Positions 26,611-35,301 of a stretch of 47,800 bases of DNA are shown here, piece after piece. Both the position numbers and the translations under genes were made by a program. Location: positions 1-47,800 of the forward strand of contig CAIFEG010000016.1 of assembly GCA_903789415.1 (NCBI GenBank), written 5' to 3'. The notes below the pieces were generated by a model. It was not told the DNA's origin and made no database searches. It saw only the letters and a program-made list of their open reading frames with translations. The DNA comes from an uncultured Eggerthellaceae bacterium. GTDB lineage: Bacteria > Actinomycetota > Coriobacteriia > Coriobacteriales > Eggerthellaceae. The first letter of the stretch is position 1, and each line of letters begins with the position of its first letter.

Positions 26611-27918
26611 ATGTTCTTTCAAAAGGCCATTGAAACGATGCCCCGTGAGCAAATTGCTCAATTACAATCTCATCGTTTAGTCCACCAGGCTCGTCGGTGT
26701 TTTGAAAATATCCCTTTCTACCGTGATGCATTTAATGAAAAAGGTATTACCCCCGAAGATATTCATTCTATAGAGGATATTCAGAAACTTCCTTTCACGA
26801 CAAAGCAAGATTTACGTCGTGCATACCCATTTAAGATGTTTGGTATCGACCGCGATAAAGTGGTACGTATCCACTGCTCAAGCGGAACTACCGGAATTGC
26901 AACGACAGTTGGATATACGCAGCGAGACCTTGATGATTGGGCTGATTGTTTCGCACGAGTAATTTATGCCATTGGTGGGGGACGTCATGACATTCTGCAG
27001 AATTGTTTTGGATACGGGCTCTTCACCGGTGGTCTTGGCGCACATTATGGTGGAACACGAGCAGGCTGTGTCGTTTTGCCCGTGTCGGTAGGAAATACAG
27101 ACCGTCAAGTTCGGCTTATGCATGATTTTGGAACCAATATTTTATGTTGTACCCCAAGTTACGCGCTTGTCATTGCCGATCGTGCCCGCGCAATGGGATA
27201 TGACCCTGTCGAAGATTTTGATATTAGTATGGGCATTATGGGTTCTGAACCATGGTCTGAAAATCTTCGCCAACAAATACAAACGAGTCTCGGCATTAAA
27301 GCTGCAGATATCTATGGTCTTTCTGAAATTATGGGACCAGGGGTTGCAGGTGAGTGTATAGCCCAAGATGGCTTACACATTGCAGAAGACCACTTTTACG
27401 CAGAGATTGTTGACCCTAAGACCCTCGCACCTGTGCCCGATGGTCACTATGGCGAGCTTGTTATTACAACGCTTACCAAGGAATGCAGTCCACTGCTACG
27501 ATATCGCACGCGCGATATTACCCGAATTATTCCGGGTCAATGTTTATGCGGAAGAACATTCCGTAGGATAGATCGCATAAAGGGCCGCTCTGACGATATG
27601 CTCATCATTCGTGGGGTAAATGTATTTCCGAGTCAAATTGAACAAGTTATCACCGAAATGCCCGATGTTTCTCCGTTCTATCAGATTGTACTTACCAACG
27701 ATGGAGAGCTTGATCGCATTGAGCTTCAGGTGGAGCCTAATGAAGATTTTGCCTTTGATGAAGTAAGCGAAATTGAGGGACTTCGCGACAAGCTAGGCGC
27801 GGAGCTCAAAAAGAACCTTGGTATTAAAGTGCAAATCCGAATCGTTGAACCTCGAACGATTCAACGAACAACCGGAAAATCACATCGTATTATTGACAAA
27901 AGAGGCGAGAACCTATGA
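26611..27918 (+). CDS. paaK: Phenylacetate-CoA ligase family enzyme
   Basis: The 435-residue adenylate-forming enzyme activates an aryl acid with ATP and CoA, or possibly runs in reverse. The AMP-binding loop SSGTTGIATTVGYT starts at residue 90, followed by YGLSEIMGPG and the hinge region DRIKGRSDDMLIIRGVNVFPSQIE. The C-terminal lid is complete. Its stop overlaps the start of the ACT-domain gene (ATGA), and iorAB lies 2.6 kb downstream. This is the usual company of ligases handling phenylacetate or indoleacetate made from aromatic amino acids. A candidate promoter is TTGACT (26459-26464) with GATAAA (26483-26488). GAGGAGAG lies about ten bases before the ATG. Confidence 0.93.
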   Translation: MFFQKAIETMPREQIAQLQSHRLVHQARRCFENIPFYRDAFNEKGITPEDIHSIEDIQKLPFTTKQDLRRAYPFKMFGIDRDKVVRIHCSSGTTGIATTVGYTQRDLDDWADCFARVIYAIGGGRHDILQNCFGYGLFTGGLGAHYGGTRAGCVVLPVSVGNTDRQVRLMHDFGTNILCCTPSYALVIADRARAMGYDPVEDFDISMGIMGSEPWSENLRQQIQTSLGIKAADIYGLSEIMGPGVAGECIAQDGLHIAEDHFYAEIVDPKTLAPVPDGHYGELVITTLTKECSPLLRYRTRDITRIIPGQCLCGRTFRRIDRIKGRSDDMLIIRGVNVFPSQIEQVITEMPDVSPFYQIVLTNDGELDRIELQVEPNEDFAFDEVSEIEGLRDKLGAELKKNLGIKVQIRIVEPRTIQRTTGKSHRIIDKRGENL

Positions 27919-28352
27919 TTCAGCAGCTTTCAGTTTTTATCGAAAACACTCCTGGTCGTGTTAATGCCTTATTCCAAGGGCTCTCAGAACAAGGCATTAA
28001 TGTGCATGCTTTTACCATTGCCGATACAAAAGATTTCGGGATTGCTCGCCTCATCTGCGATACACCTAAAAAAGCATGCACAAAGCTTCGTGATGCGGGA
28101 TTTCGTGTAAGCCTCACCGATGTTGCCGCAATTTATGTTCCCGACAGACCGGGCGGACTTGGAAAATTATTGAAGTTAACTGACCAAGGCGCGTTTGATA
28201 TCCAATATGCATATTGTTTTTCTATGCCACAGAACAACGAACCATATGCCATTGATGTCATGCGCACAGACAACATCAAAGGCCTCGAAGATCTTTGTGT
28301 TAATGCTGGGTTCTCAATCGTGCCTGCAAAGGAGATTTACAAGCTTGATTAA
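27915..28352 (+). CDS. Tandem ACT domain protein
   Basis: The 145-residue protein consists of two ACT-like modules. The first starts LSVFIENTPGRVNALFQGLS and the second IYVPDRPGGLGKLLKLTDQG. ACT domains bind amino acids and typically regulate neighbouring enzymes allosterically. It overlaps the end of paaK by four bases, an arrangement found widely beside paaK and iorA, so it probably senses an aromatic amino acid or couples to the ligase. No catalytic domain is attached. Confidence 0.9.
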   Translation: MIQQLSVFIENTPGRVNALFQGLSEQGINVHAFTIADTKDFGIARLICDTPKKACTKLRDAGFRVSLTDVAAIYVPDRPGGLGKLLKLTDQGAFDIQYAYCFSMPQNNEPYAIDVMRTDNIKGLEDLCVNAGFSIVPAKEIYKLD

Positions 28353-29772
28353 CACCGCTAAATTGTATAAATCCCACCCAAACTCAACGCTTCGGGCTTC
28401 AATTAAATCCATTTTTGCTTTTCTGGTCGTGTTTGTGCTCCTATGTGGAACTACCTTTGTTCCGCAAGCGCAAGCACAAGTACAAAAAAGTGATCTTATT
28501 GCGGGTCAGAGCGTAGAAGATCGCGGCCTCGCGGTCAGCCAATGTCCTGATATTGAAGCGACTCATGCCTATGTAATGGACGAAAACGGAAGTGTCTATT
28601 TTTCACGCGATGCAACTTCTGATGCAAAGATTGCGTCTATTACTAAAATTATGACCGCCGTGGTTGCGCTCGAAAATGCTTCTCTTGATTCACCGGTCAC
28701 TGTCTCTGCCAATGCAGCTGAGATTGGGGAGGCCAGCGCCGGCCTTCAAGAAGGCGATTCCATGCCACTTTCTACGGCACTTCGTGCAATGCTTATCCCC
28801 TCAGGAAATGATGCTGCAGAAGCAATCGCTGAATCAGTTGGTGCACAGATGCTGCAAAATGAAGGTCAGAATTCTTCCGACCCCAATACCTGTATGCAAC
28901 GCTTTGTTCAGGCAATGAATGATGAAGCTTCTCAATTGGGACTCGTGAACACGGTCTATCGCAATCCCCATGGACTCGATGACGAGCAATTTGCGGGCGA
29001 CCAACACAGTTGTGCTCAAGACGTCGCTAATTTATCGCGCTACGCAATGACAAAAGATCAAATTAGAGATTCCGTCGATAAGCAGACTGAGACGATTCAA
29101 ATTACCCGTAACGGGCAAACCGTCGATGTCGACCTCACTTCTACCGATGAACTGATTGGCAATTACGATGGAGCATGCGGCTTGAAAACTGGTTTTACCC
29201 AAGATGCGGGAGCCTGCTTTGCTGGTGTATGCCAGCGCGATGGTCATTATCTATACACCGTTGTTCTGAATTCTCCCACAGAAGCCCAGCGCTTCACCGA
29301 CACCGTAACGCTGTGGGACTGGACCTATCAACACAACATTTCATATAAGTTGGCACAAAGTCCCCAGACCACGGTCGATGCACAGGGCAACACGGTTCCA
29401 TTAGTTGCAACGGTTTCCGATGGTGCCTGGATGGATAAGACCGTAAACGCCACGCTTCGTGATCCAGATCAAGCAGTTACCTTGTTTGACCTTGCCGGAA
29501 ACGTTTCTCAAGAAGCAAGCTACGATGATATTTCTGGAACCGTTCATGCCGGCGATCAAGTGGGAACTATCACCTTTAAGCAGCATAACGATGTGATTGC
29601 TACGGCAGATCTCGTTGCAACCGAAGATGTGCCTGCACCGGGTTTTCTCGAACAAATCGGGATTTGGGGACAAAAACTTATCGCGCAACTTACCTATAAT
29701 CCAACCCAAGCGGATTCAACATTAATAAACGAGACTCCGATGATTAACGACAGATCGCGGGCAGCTGCATAG
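28345..29772 (+). CDS. D-alanyl-D-alanine carboxypeptidase (PBP5/DacA type)
   Basis: The 475-residue secreted penicillin-binding protein trims the terminal D-Ala of peptidoglycan stem peptides. A signal peptide spans residues 1-45 (hydrophobic core FAFLVVFVLLCG, cleavage likely near AQA-Q). The active-site motifs are SITK (98-101), SGN (153-155) and KTG (281-283). A beta-rich PBP5 C-terminal domain and an amphipathic helix (FLEQIGIWGQKLIAQL) near the end may attach it to the membrane. TTG 28345 is the start: AAAGGAG (28328-28334) lies ten bases before it and it overlaps the ACT gene's stop. The upstream ATG lies inside the ACT gene. Confidence 0.92.
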   Translation: MINTAKLYKSHPNSTLRASIKSIFAFLVVFVLLCGTTFVPQAQAQVQKSDLIAGQSVEDRGLAVSQCPDIEATHAYVMDENGSVYFSRDATSDAKIASITKIMTAVVALENASLDSPVTVSANAAEIGEASAGLQEGDSMPLSTALRAMLIPSGNDAAEAIAESVGAQMLQNEGQNSSDPNTCMQRFVQAMNDEASQLGLVNTVYRNPHGLDDEQFAGDQHSCAQDVANLSRYAMTKDQIRDSVDKQTETIQITRNGQTVDVDLTSTDELIGNYDGACGLKTGFTQDAGACFAGVCQRDGHYLYTVVLNSPTEAQRFTDTVTLWDWTYQHNISYKLAQSPQTTVDAQGNTVPLVATVSDGAWMDKTVNATLRDPDQAVTLFDLAGNVSQEASYDDISGTVHAGDQVGTITFKQHNDVIATADLVATEDVPAPGFLEQIGIWGQKLIAQLTYNPTQADSTLINETPMINDRSRAAA

Positions 29773-29840
29773 CGAGTAAAACAAAATTACAATAGACATA
29801 TACAAGGAAAACGCACTTTTAAATACAGAGGAGACAAAAG

Positions 29841-30299
29841 ATGAATACATGCCCGGTATGCAACGGTCCTATTTCGCCCGATGATACGGTATGTCCTTCA
29901 TGCGGATTTAAATTAACGGGTACCACACAAGAATTCAAACCCATCCATTCAGATGAGAATCCAAGCGCAACCGCTGCGATGAAACGTGTTCCGCCCGAGG
30001 CGCATCCTGCTGCCGCCGCACAATTCATCATTGTACAGGGACCGCAAACGGGAACATCAATTCAACTTGAAGATCGCCCAATGACTGTGGGCCGCAATCC
30101 TCAGTGCGATATTTTCTTAAACGATATGACCGTGTCTCGAAAGCATGCCAAGCTTGTTCCTTCGGGAAAAGATTTTCAAATCACCGATACGGGATCATTC
30201 AATGGTATCTGGGTGAACAACCAAAATATTGAAACCGCCCAGCTCCATCCTGGCGACATCATCCAGATCGGCGCGTTTGTCTTAAAGTACCAGCGTTAA
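29841..30299 (+). CDS. Zinc-ribbon and FHA domain protein
   Basis: The 152-residue protein begins with a four-cysteine zinc ribbon (Cys4, 7, 18, 21). After a linker, an FHA domain occupies residues 62-152 with the phosphothreonine-binding residues VGRNPQCD (83-90), SRKHAK (99-104) and GSFNGIWVNN (118-127). FHA domains bind pThr peptides made by Ser/Thr kinases, so it is probably a signalling adaptor. No kinase is in the window. GAGGAGA lies six bases before the ATG. It stands between the carboxypeptidase and iorA with about 70 and 200 bases either side. Confidence 0.92.
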   Translation: MNTCPVCNGPISPDDTVCPSCGFKLTGTTQEFKPIHSDENPSATAAMKRVPPEAHPAAAAQFIIVQGPQTGTSIQLEDRPMTVGRNPQCDIFLNDMTVSRKHAKLVPSGKDFQITDTGSFNGIWVNNQNIETAQLHPGDIIQIGAFVLKYQR

Positions 30300-30320
30300 A
30301 ATTAGTCTTGTCGATTTCCC

Positions 30321-30465
30321 TGTATTCAGAAGCATTTCTTGCGCGCAGAAACGCGTGATAAAGAGATATTGAATACAAAGATATTTGATGCATGCGAATA
30401 GATACCTTCTCAAACTAAATATCATTTGTATGCAAAGGTATTCGCTGACGTGCACCGCTGTACGT
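30321..30465 (+). promoter_or_regulatory. Structured leader upstream of iorA, possible cis-regulatory RNA
   Basis: Three helices can be drawn in sequence. TGTATTCA (30321-30328) pairs with TGAATACA (30370-30377). GCGAATA (30394-30400) pairs with TATTCGC (30439-30445), with TACCTT/AAGGTA as a mutually exclusive alternative. ACGTGCA (30448-30454) pairs with TGTACGT (30459-30465) around CCGC. They end about 33 bases before the iorA ATG. No known riboswitch class is recognised. Confidence 0.35.
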
Positions 30466-30498
30466 TCACCAGAGCAACATCATTTTGAAAGAGGACAT

Positions 30499-32250
30499 AT
30501 GGAACTTCTAAGTGGAAATCAAGCAATCGCTCAAGGCGCTTGGGAAGCGGGATGTCAAATAGGTGTTGCATATCCAGGTACCCCAAGCACAGAGACTATG
30601 GAAACATTTGCTAAACTTCCGGACGTTTATGCTGAGTGGGCTCCGAATGAGAAGGTTGCCGTTGAAGTTGGGGCAGGTGCAAGTGCAGCAGGAACACGTG
30701 TTTTGGCCACCATGAAACATGTAGGCGTAAATGTTGCTGCCGATCCACTCTTCACCCTTGCATATACCGGTGTTGGCGGGGGAATGCTCATCCTAACCGC
30801 CGACGATCCCGGTATGCATTCGAGTCAAAATGAGCAAGACAATCATTTCTATGCTCGTGCGGCACATATCCCTATGCTTGAGCCCTCAGATTCTCAGGAA
30901 GCACATGATATGGCAAAGGTTGCGTTTGAACTTTCTGAACGCTTTGACTTACCATTTTTTATTCGCTCAACTGTTCGCATTTCGCATGCAAAAAGTCCCG
31001 TTGAGGTGGGAGAGCGCGAAAATTTTACGCCAAAGCAGTACAAGAAGAATCCCGCAAAATGGGTGATGATGCCTGCATTTGCGATAGGCCGTCGTGCCTC
31101 TCTTGACCAGCGCGTTGATGCGGTTACTGCCTGGGCAGATGAAACTCCGCTGAATCGTATTGTCCCCGGAGATGGTTCCGATGATGGTGATATAGGCGTC
31201 ATTTGTACAGGCGCGATATATCAATACGTCCGTGATGCGCTTCCCGAAGCACGTATTTTAAAATTGGGTGTAACGTGGCCTCTCCCAAAACTGAAGATTC
31301 AAAACTTTGCCTTCGGTGTCAAACATCTCTACGTGGTTGAAGAGGCGAGTACCTATCTATCTGAGCAGGTGCGTGCGCTCGGTATCAAACTTGATCAGCC
31401 TGAAAATCCGCTTCCACGTGATGGAGAGCTCGATCCTTGGGCAATTCAAATTGCATTTGGTAAGCGTGTACCAACACATACGGATACACCGGAAGACCTG
31501 CCAGCGCGTCCACCTGCACTTTGTGCAGGATGCCCTCATCGTCCCGTCTTCCGCGAACTCGGACGTCTTCATGCAATTGTGGTAGGCGATATCGGATGCT
31601 ATACACTTGGTGCCCTGCCTCCGTTGTCCGCGATGGATACTACCTTATGTATGGGCGCGTCCGTTTCGATGGGTCACGGTTTCGAACTCGCTCTTCATCA
31701 TACCGAGCACCGTCCTATTGTGAGCGTGATTGGTGATTCTACCTTCGGACATTCAGGTCTCGAAAGTCTTTTAGGAACGGTATATAACTCAGGAATCGGA
31801 ACAATTTGCATACTCGACAATCGCACGACAGCGATGACGGGTCAGCAGGGCGATATGTTCAACGGTATCACGCTTCAACATAGACCGACGCGTGAACTTA
31901 ACATGGCCCAGGTCGTACGGGCACTTGGCGTTGATGATGTAGAAGAGATCAATCCAAACAACATCAAAGCGGTGCGCGAGGCCTTGCAACGGGCAACAAA
32001 AGCTGATGATCGCCTTTCGGTCCTCATATTTAGATCGCCGTGTGTCCAGCTTAAAGATAGTTTCGTCCGTCAGAAACCACTTCACGTAGATGAAGAAAAG
32101 TGCACGACGTGCGGCGTATGCGTCTCCATTGGATGTCCTGCGTTATCTTCTGATCTTGATTCCGGAATTGCCCATATTGATGAAGTGCAATGTGTGGGGT
32201 GCAAACAATGCCAGCAGTATTGTGCATTCCATGCTATTAAGGAGGACTAA
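30499..32250 (+). CDS. iorA: Indolepyruvate ferredoxin oxidoreductase, alpha subunit
   Basis: IorA, with IorB, oxidatively decarboxylates aryl-pyruvates from transaminated aromatic amino acids to aryl-acetyl-CoA and reduces ferredoxin. The 583-residue protein has the pyrimidine-binding domain at the N terminus (GVAYPGTPSTETM, KHVGVNVAADPL), a TPP-binding region (GDIGCYTLGALPPLS, IGDSTFGHSG, LDNRTTAMTGQQG) and a C-terminal ferredoxin domain with CTTCGVCVSIGCP and CVGCKQCQQYC. ATG 30499, with AAAGAGGA just upstream, is preferred; the open frame upstream to 30385 lies in the structured leader. iorB begins at the base after its stop. Confidence 0.95.
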   Translation: MELLSGNQAIAQGAWEAGCQIGVAYPGTPSTETMETFAKLPDVYAEWAPNEKVAVEVGAGASAAGTRVLATMKHVGVNVAADPLFTLAYTGVGGGMLILTADDPGMHSSQNEQDNHFYARAAHIPMLEPSDSQEAHDMAKVAFELSERFDLPFFIRSTVRISHAKSPVEVGERENFTPKQYKKNPAKWVMMPAFAIGRRASLDQRVDAVTAWADETPLNRIVPGDGSDDGDIGVICTGAIYQYVRDALPEARILKLGVTWPLPKLKIQNFAFGVKHLYVVEEASTYLSEQVRALGIKLDQPENPLPRDGELDPWAIQIAFGKRVPTHTDTPEDLPARPPALCAGCPHRPVFRELGRLHAIVVGDIGCYTLGALPPLSAMDTTLCMGASVSMGHGFELALHHTEHRPIVSVIGDSTFGHSGLESLLGTVYNSGIGTICILDNRTTAMTGQQGDMFNGITLQHRPTRELNMAQVVRALGVDDVEEINPNNIKAVREALQRATKADDRLSVLIFRSPCVQLKDSFVRQKPLHVDEEKCTTCGVCVSIGCPALSSDLDSGIAHIDEVQCVGCKQCQQYCAFHAIKED

Positions 32251-32856
32251 ATGACGAGCTCAGTGTACAGCGACGGGGCAACAAGTGTCCTTTTATGTGG
32301 CGTTGGTGGACAAGGGACGATTTTAGCTGCAGATATTCTTGCGAAAACCGTATGCGCAAGTGGCGACGTCGTAAAGCTTTCCGAAATTCATGGAATGGCA
32401 CAACGTGGTGGATCCGTTACAACTGATGTGCGTTTTGGTAAGTACGTCAATTCTATGGTGTGCTGCCAGGGTTCTTGTGATGCAATCTTAGCCTTTGAGA
32501 CAACCGAAGCACTGCGCAATATTTCATACTTACGCGACGGCGGCATGCTGATTGTCAATGATCAGTCAATCAAACCGCTTCCCGTCCTGACAGGTGATAG
32601 CGTCATGCCAGAAGAGCCCGAATCTCAGCTTCGTGCGTATGGCGGCAAGCTTATCCCAGCTCAAGACATTGCACAGAAGACGGGTTCGATAAAAACAGCA
32701 AATGTTGTACTATTGGGGGCGCTTTCGACATCTCTTCTATACGAACAACGGGTTTGGGAAGAGCAAATCTCTGCATCGGTTCCGAAAGGGACAGAAGCGA
32801 TGAATATTGCCGCGTTCCGTGCAGGTCGTGCATTCGTACAGAATATTCATGACTAA
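32251..32856 (+). CDS. iorB: Indolepyruvate ferredoxin oxidoreductase, beta subunit
   Basis: The 201-residue gamma-type subunit of 2-oxoacid:ferredoxin oxidoreductases starts with the expected LLCGVGGQGTILAADILAK and retains EIHGMAQRGGSVTTDVRFG. It completes the IorAB heterodimer. Translation is coupled: AAGGAGGAC, inside the end of iorA, lies three bases before the ATG and the two genes abut. The pair, together with PaaK, would supply reduced ferredoxin that the Ech hydrogenase can re-oxidise. Confidence 0.95.
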   Translation: MTSSVYSDGATSVLLCGVGGQGTILAADILAKTVCASGDVVKLSEIHGMAQRGGSVTTDVRFGKYVNSMVCCQGSCDAILAFETTEALRNISYLRDGGMLIVNDQSIKPLPVLTGDSVMPEEPESQLRAYGGKLIPAQDIAQKTGSIKTANVVLLGALSTSLLYEQRVWEEQISASVPKGTEAMNIAAFRAGRAFVQNIHD

Positions 32857-33012
32857 CCGCGCACAACTGATCGTGCTGCGGTACGGAATACTCAGAACTG
32901 ACAGCGTCCTAGCCAGAACACGGATATTCCGCATATTTTGCTCAGTTCAAAAAATTTTCGAAATTCCAAAAATTACCGATTGCCAAAATCTATACAAAGG
33001 ACCGAGTTTTCG

Positions 33013-33945
33013 TTGACCCAACCATTGACGTGCCGTTTCGCGCCTTCTCCTACCGGAAGGATGCACGCAGGAAATATATTTGCTTCACTTATTTCTTGGA
33101 TTGTCGCCAAGCGAAGTGGGGGAGACGTGGTCCTTCGCATCGAAGACCTGGATCCCGACCACTCAAAACAAGAATTTACTGATCAAATTCAAAAAGATTA
33201 TGAATGGCTTGGTCTTGGATGGGATAGGGGACCATATTACCAAAGCCAAAGGCAGCAAGCCTATCAGGCTGCGTTTGAAGAACTTGTTCGAACCGGTAAT
33301 ACCTATCCGTGTTTTTGCTCACGTGCCGACATCAAGCACGCAACACAGGCGCCTCATCCAGGAGAAAAGCGAGTCTATCCGGGAACCTGTTTTAGGCTCA
33401 CCGAACAAGAGCGAAACCAAAAGGTGGCGGAATTTAGGGCACGTGGTCGCAAGCCTTCAATTCGTTTACATGTTCCTCAGCTCACCATTCAAGTTCACGA
33501 CATGTTTCAGGGAACGTATAGTCAGCGACTTGATACTGAATGCGGCGATTTCCTCGTGCAGCGCAGCGATGGGGCGTTCGCGTATCAGCTTGCGGTGGTT
33601 GTTGATGATGCCGCGATGGGAGTCAATTTCGTCGTCAGAGGAGTCGACTTACTCCCGTCTACGCCGCAGCAAATGTATCTTCAAGATCTATTCGGATTTC
33701 CTCATCCAGGATATGGCCATGTTCCGCTTCTTGTTGCTGAGAAAAACAGAAGGCTTTCAAAACGTGATCACGATGCAGGGCTAGACAAACTGAAAGAGTC
33801 TTACCAAACACCTGAGGGCATTCTTGGACATATCGCTTATGTCGCAGGGATTATACCCACCGAGGAGCCACAAAGCGCAGATCAACTTCTCCGCTGTGCA
33901 GATCTCACGCATCTCGAGCATACAATTCAGATTCTTTGGCATTAG
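33013..33945 (+). CDS. gluQ: Glutamyl-Q tRNA(Asp) synthetase
   Basis: This is a 310-residue paralogue of the GluRS catalytic domain that attaches glutamate to queuosine in tRNA-Asp. FAPSPTGRMHAGN carries the HIGH-like motif, VLRIEDLDPD follows, CFCSR with YPGTC supplies zinc ligands, and RRLSKRDHDAGL is the KMSKS-like loop. The anticodon-binding domains of GluRS are absent, which fits GluQ rather than GltX. I start at TTG 33013, with AAAGGA 11 bases before it; the open frame upstream to 32938 adds residues without similarity. It converges on menA. Confidence 0.9.
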   Translation: MTQPLTCRFAPSPTGRMHAGNIFASLISWIVAKRSGGDVVLRIEDLDPDHSKQEFTDQIQKDYEWLGLGWDRGPYYQSQRQQAYQAAFEELVRTGNTYPCFCSRADIKHATQAPHPGEKRVYPGTCFRLTEQERNQKVAEFRARGRKPSIRLHVPQLTIQVHDMFQGTYSQRLDTECGDFLVQRSDGAFAYQLAVVVDDAAMGVNFVVRGVDLLPSTPQQMYLQDLFGFPHPGYGHVPLLVAEKNRRLSKRDHDAGLDKLKESYQTPEGILGHIAYVAGIIPTEEPQSADQLLRCADLTHLEHTIQILWH

Positions 33946-33985
33946 CCATTTTATGCTCTCATTGTTTTTGTCTGACGCTCATTGC

Positions 33986-34987
33986 TTATAAGATAACGGT
34001 GCTTGCAACGCTTGAGATAATCGCAAGTGCGTAAAAAGCTCCAAGGATAATGTTTAAGCTGGTACATAGCCCAAATTTTGCGCCCCGTGTTTTCGGACCA
34101 AGCGGAAGTTTCATCAAATTACGCGCAACCGGATGCACTGCCAGCAGCATAAACGGAAGTACATACCAGCCGGGTGTGAAGAACAAAAGTATGATAACCA
34201 CAATCGATATCGTCCATGCATACACAACCCCATTGTAGGCACGGTTTGAACGCTCATGACCTAGCAAGACAGGCATCGTTTTGCGGTGTGCTTCAATATC
34301 TTTATCGATGTCACTTCCGTTGTTAGTAAACATGATCAAGGCAATTCCAAGCATTTGAGGAATGGAATAGAGCAGCACCATCCAAGAAAAATAAAGGGTA
34401 AGTGCCTGGTAGCAAGCGAGTGTGATCAAACCGCCCATAACAAATCCGCTTACCAATTCTCCGATAGGCAAATAGCTAATGGGCGTGCGACCTCCCGAAT
34501 AAAGGAAAATAACGATAACGCCAACGATGGCTATGATAAGGGGAATAAGACCTGCAACCCAGATAACGTAACAACCGAGCACAAAGGCAAAAATGATCAG
34601 GGTAATGGCAAAAGCGAGGGCAGAGCGAGGATTCACATTGTTGTATACCAGAACGGCATCGGTTGGATCAGCTTGGTTTTCCTTTGTATCGGCACCCTTG
34701 ATGTAATCGTAATAGTCATTGACCGTGTTTACCGCGCTCTGGAACAGCACACAGATAGCAAGCAACACACAGCACATAACGACGCTGATAGCCCCCGATC
34801 CCAATAGCCCTCCATCGGCGATAGCCAGAGAAATAGCAATGAGAACCGGGAAAATCGATGCAGCCCACGTATGGGGAGCTGCTAACTCCCACATTAATTT
34901 TGGCGTAAGAGGAGCATACGTGTTTTCTTTTCCAGATGGTGGGTTACTTTGTGTTTGTTCAGATTGAGTTTCAGGTGTCTCAGACAA
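33986..34987 (-). CDS. menA: UbiA-family prenyltransferase, probable MenA
   Basis: The 333-residue membrane protein has the first Asp-rich prenyl-diphosphate motif of UbiA enzymes (NTVNDYYDYIKGAD, residues 87-100), a second Asp-rich loop (NNGSDIDKDIEAHRKT) and eight or nine hydrophobic segments. The sequence around the first motif resembles 1,4-dihydroxy-2-naphthoate polyprenyltransferase, the membrane step of menaquinone synthesis. The N-terminal 25 residues are hydrophilic. TTG 34987 is the likely start, because AGGAG lies ten bases upstream; that AGGAG would be coding if translation began at the earlier TTG (35005). No other men gene is in the window. Confidence 0.85.
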   Translation of the reverse strand: MSETPETQSEQTQSNPPSGKENTYAPLTPKLMWELAAPHTWAASIFPVLIAISLAIADGGLLGSGAISVVMCCVLLAICVLFQSAVNTVNDYYDYIKGADTKENQADPTDAVLVYNNVNPRSALAFAITLIIFAFVLGCYVIWVAGLIPLIIAIVGVIVIFLYSGGRTPISYLPIGELVSGFVMGGLITLACYQALTLYFSWMVLLYSIPQMLGIALIMFTNNGSDIDKDIEAHRKTMPVLLGHERSNRAYNGVVYAWTISIVVIILLFFTPGWYVLPFMLLAVHPVARNLMKLPLGPKTRGAKFGLCTSLNIILGAFYALAIISSVASTVIL

Positions 34988-35301
34988 AATTACGTATCTC
35001 CTCAATGTGTTTCAAAATAAAACGTACGAATGGATGAAATCTCCTTGTAAAAAGGCATTTTCCTCTAGATGTCGTGTCCTTTATTTCCCCTAAACGACAT
35101 GCCCTCTAAAGCCCATATCCTCATACGCTCAATTTTTTCGCTTGTATGATTCATATTGTAGTGGCACAACACATCGTAGAGACGCCTCATCGCATAAGTT
35201 ACGGAATTACCCTCACGCGCGTGCCTCATAGAGAGGCTTCATGCATGGACGAATTACCTTGCACGAACAAATTGCCATGCACATACATCGTGTGAGCCGT
35301 A
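34988..35301. other. 314-base gap between menA and the DUF2974-like gene
   Basis: No coding frame is convincing. TGCATGG (35242-35248) pairs with CCATGCA (35275-35281) across a 26-base loop without a T run. GAATTACC occurs twice (near 35204 and 35251), and GCCTCAT occurs twice (35184, 35223), as if a segment of about 45 bases were imperfectly repeated. The menA promoter must lie here, but I cannot place its hexamers. Confidence 0.4.

Noticed and set aside
32884-32948. CGGAATA/TATTCCG and GAACTGA/TCAGTTC in interleaved order, as in a pseudoknot, before gluQ.
   Set aside because: Each match is only seven bases in a 65-base stretch and nothing else supports a structured RNA, so chance is a fair explanation.
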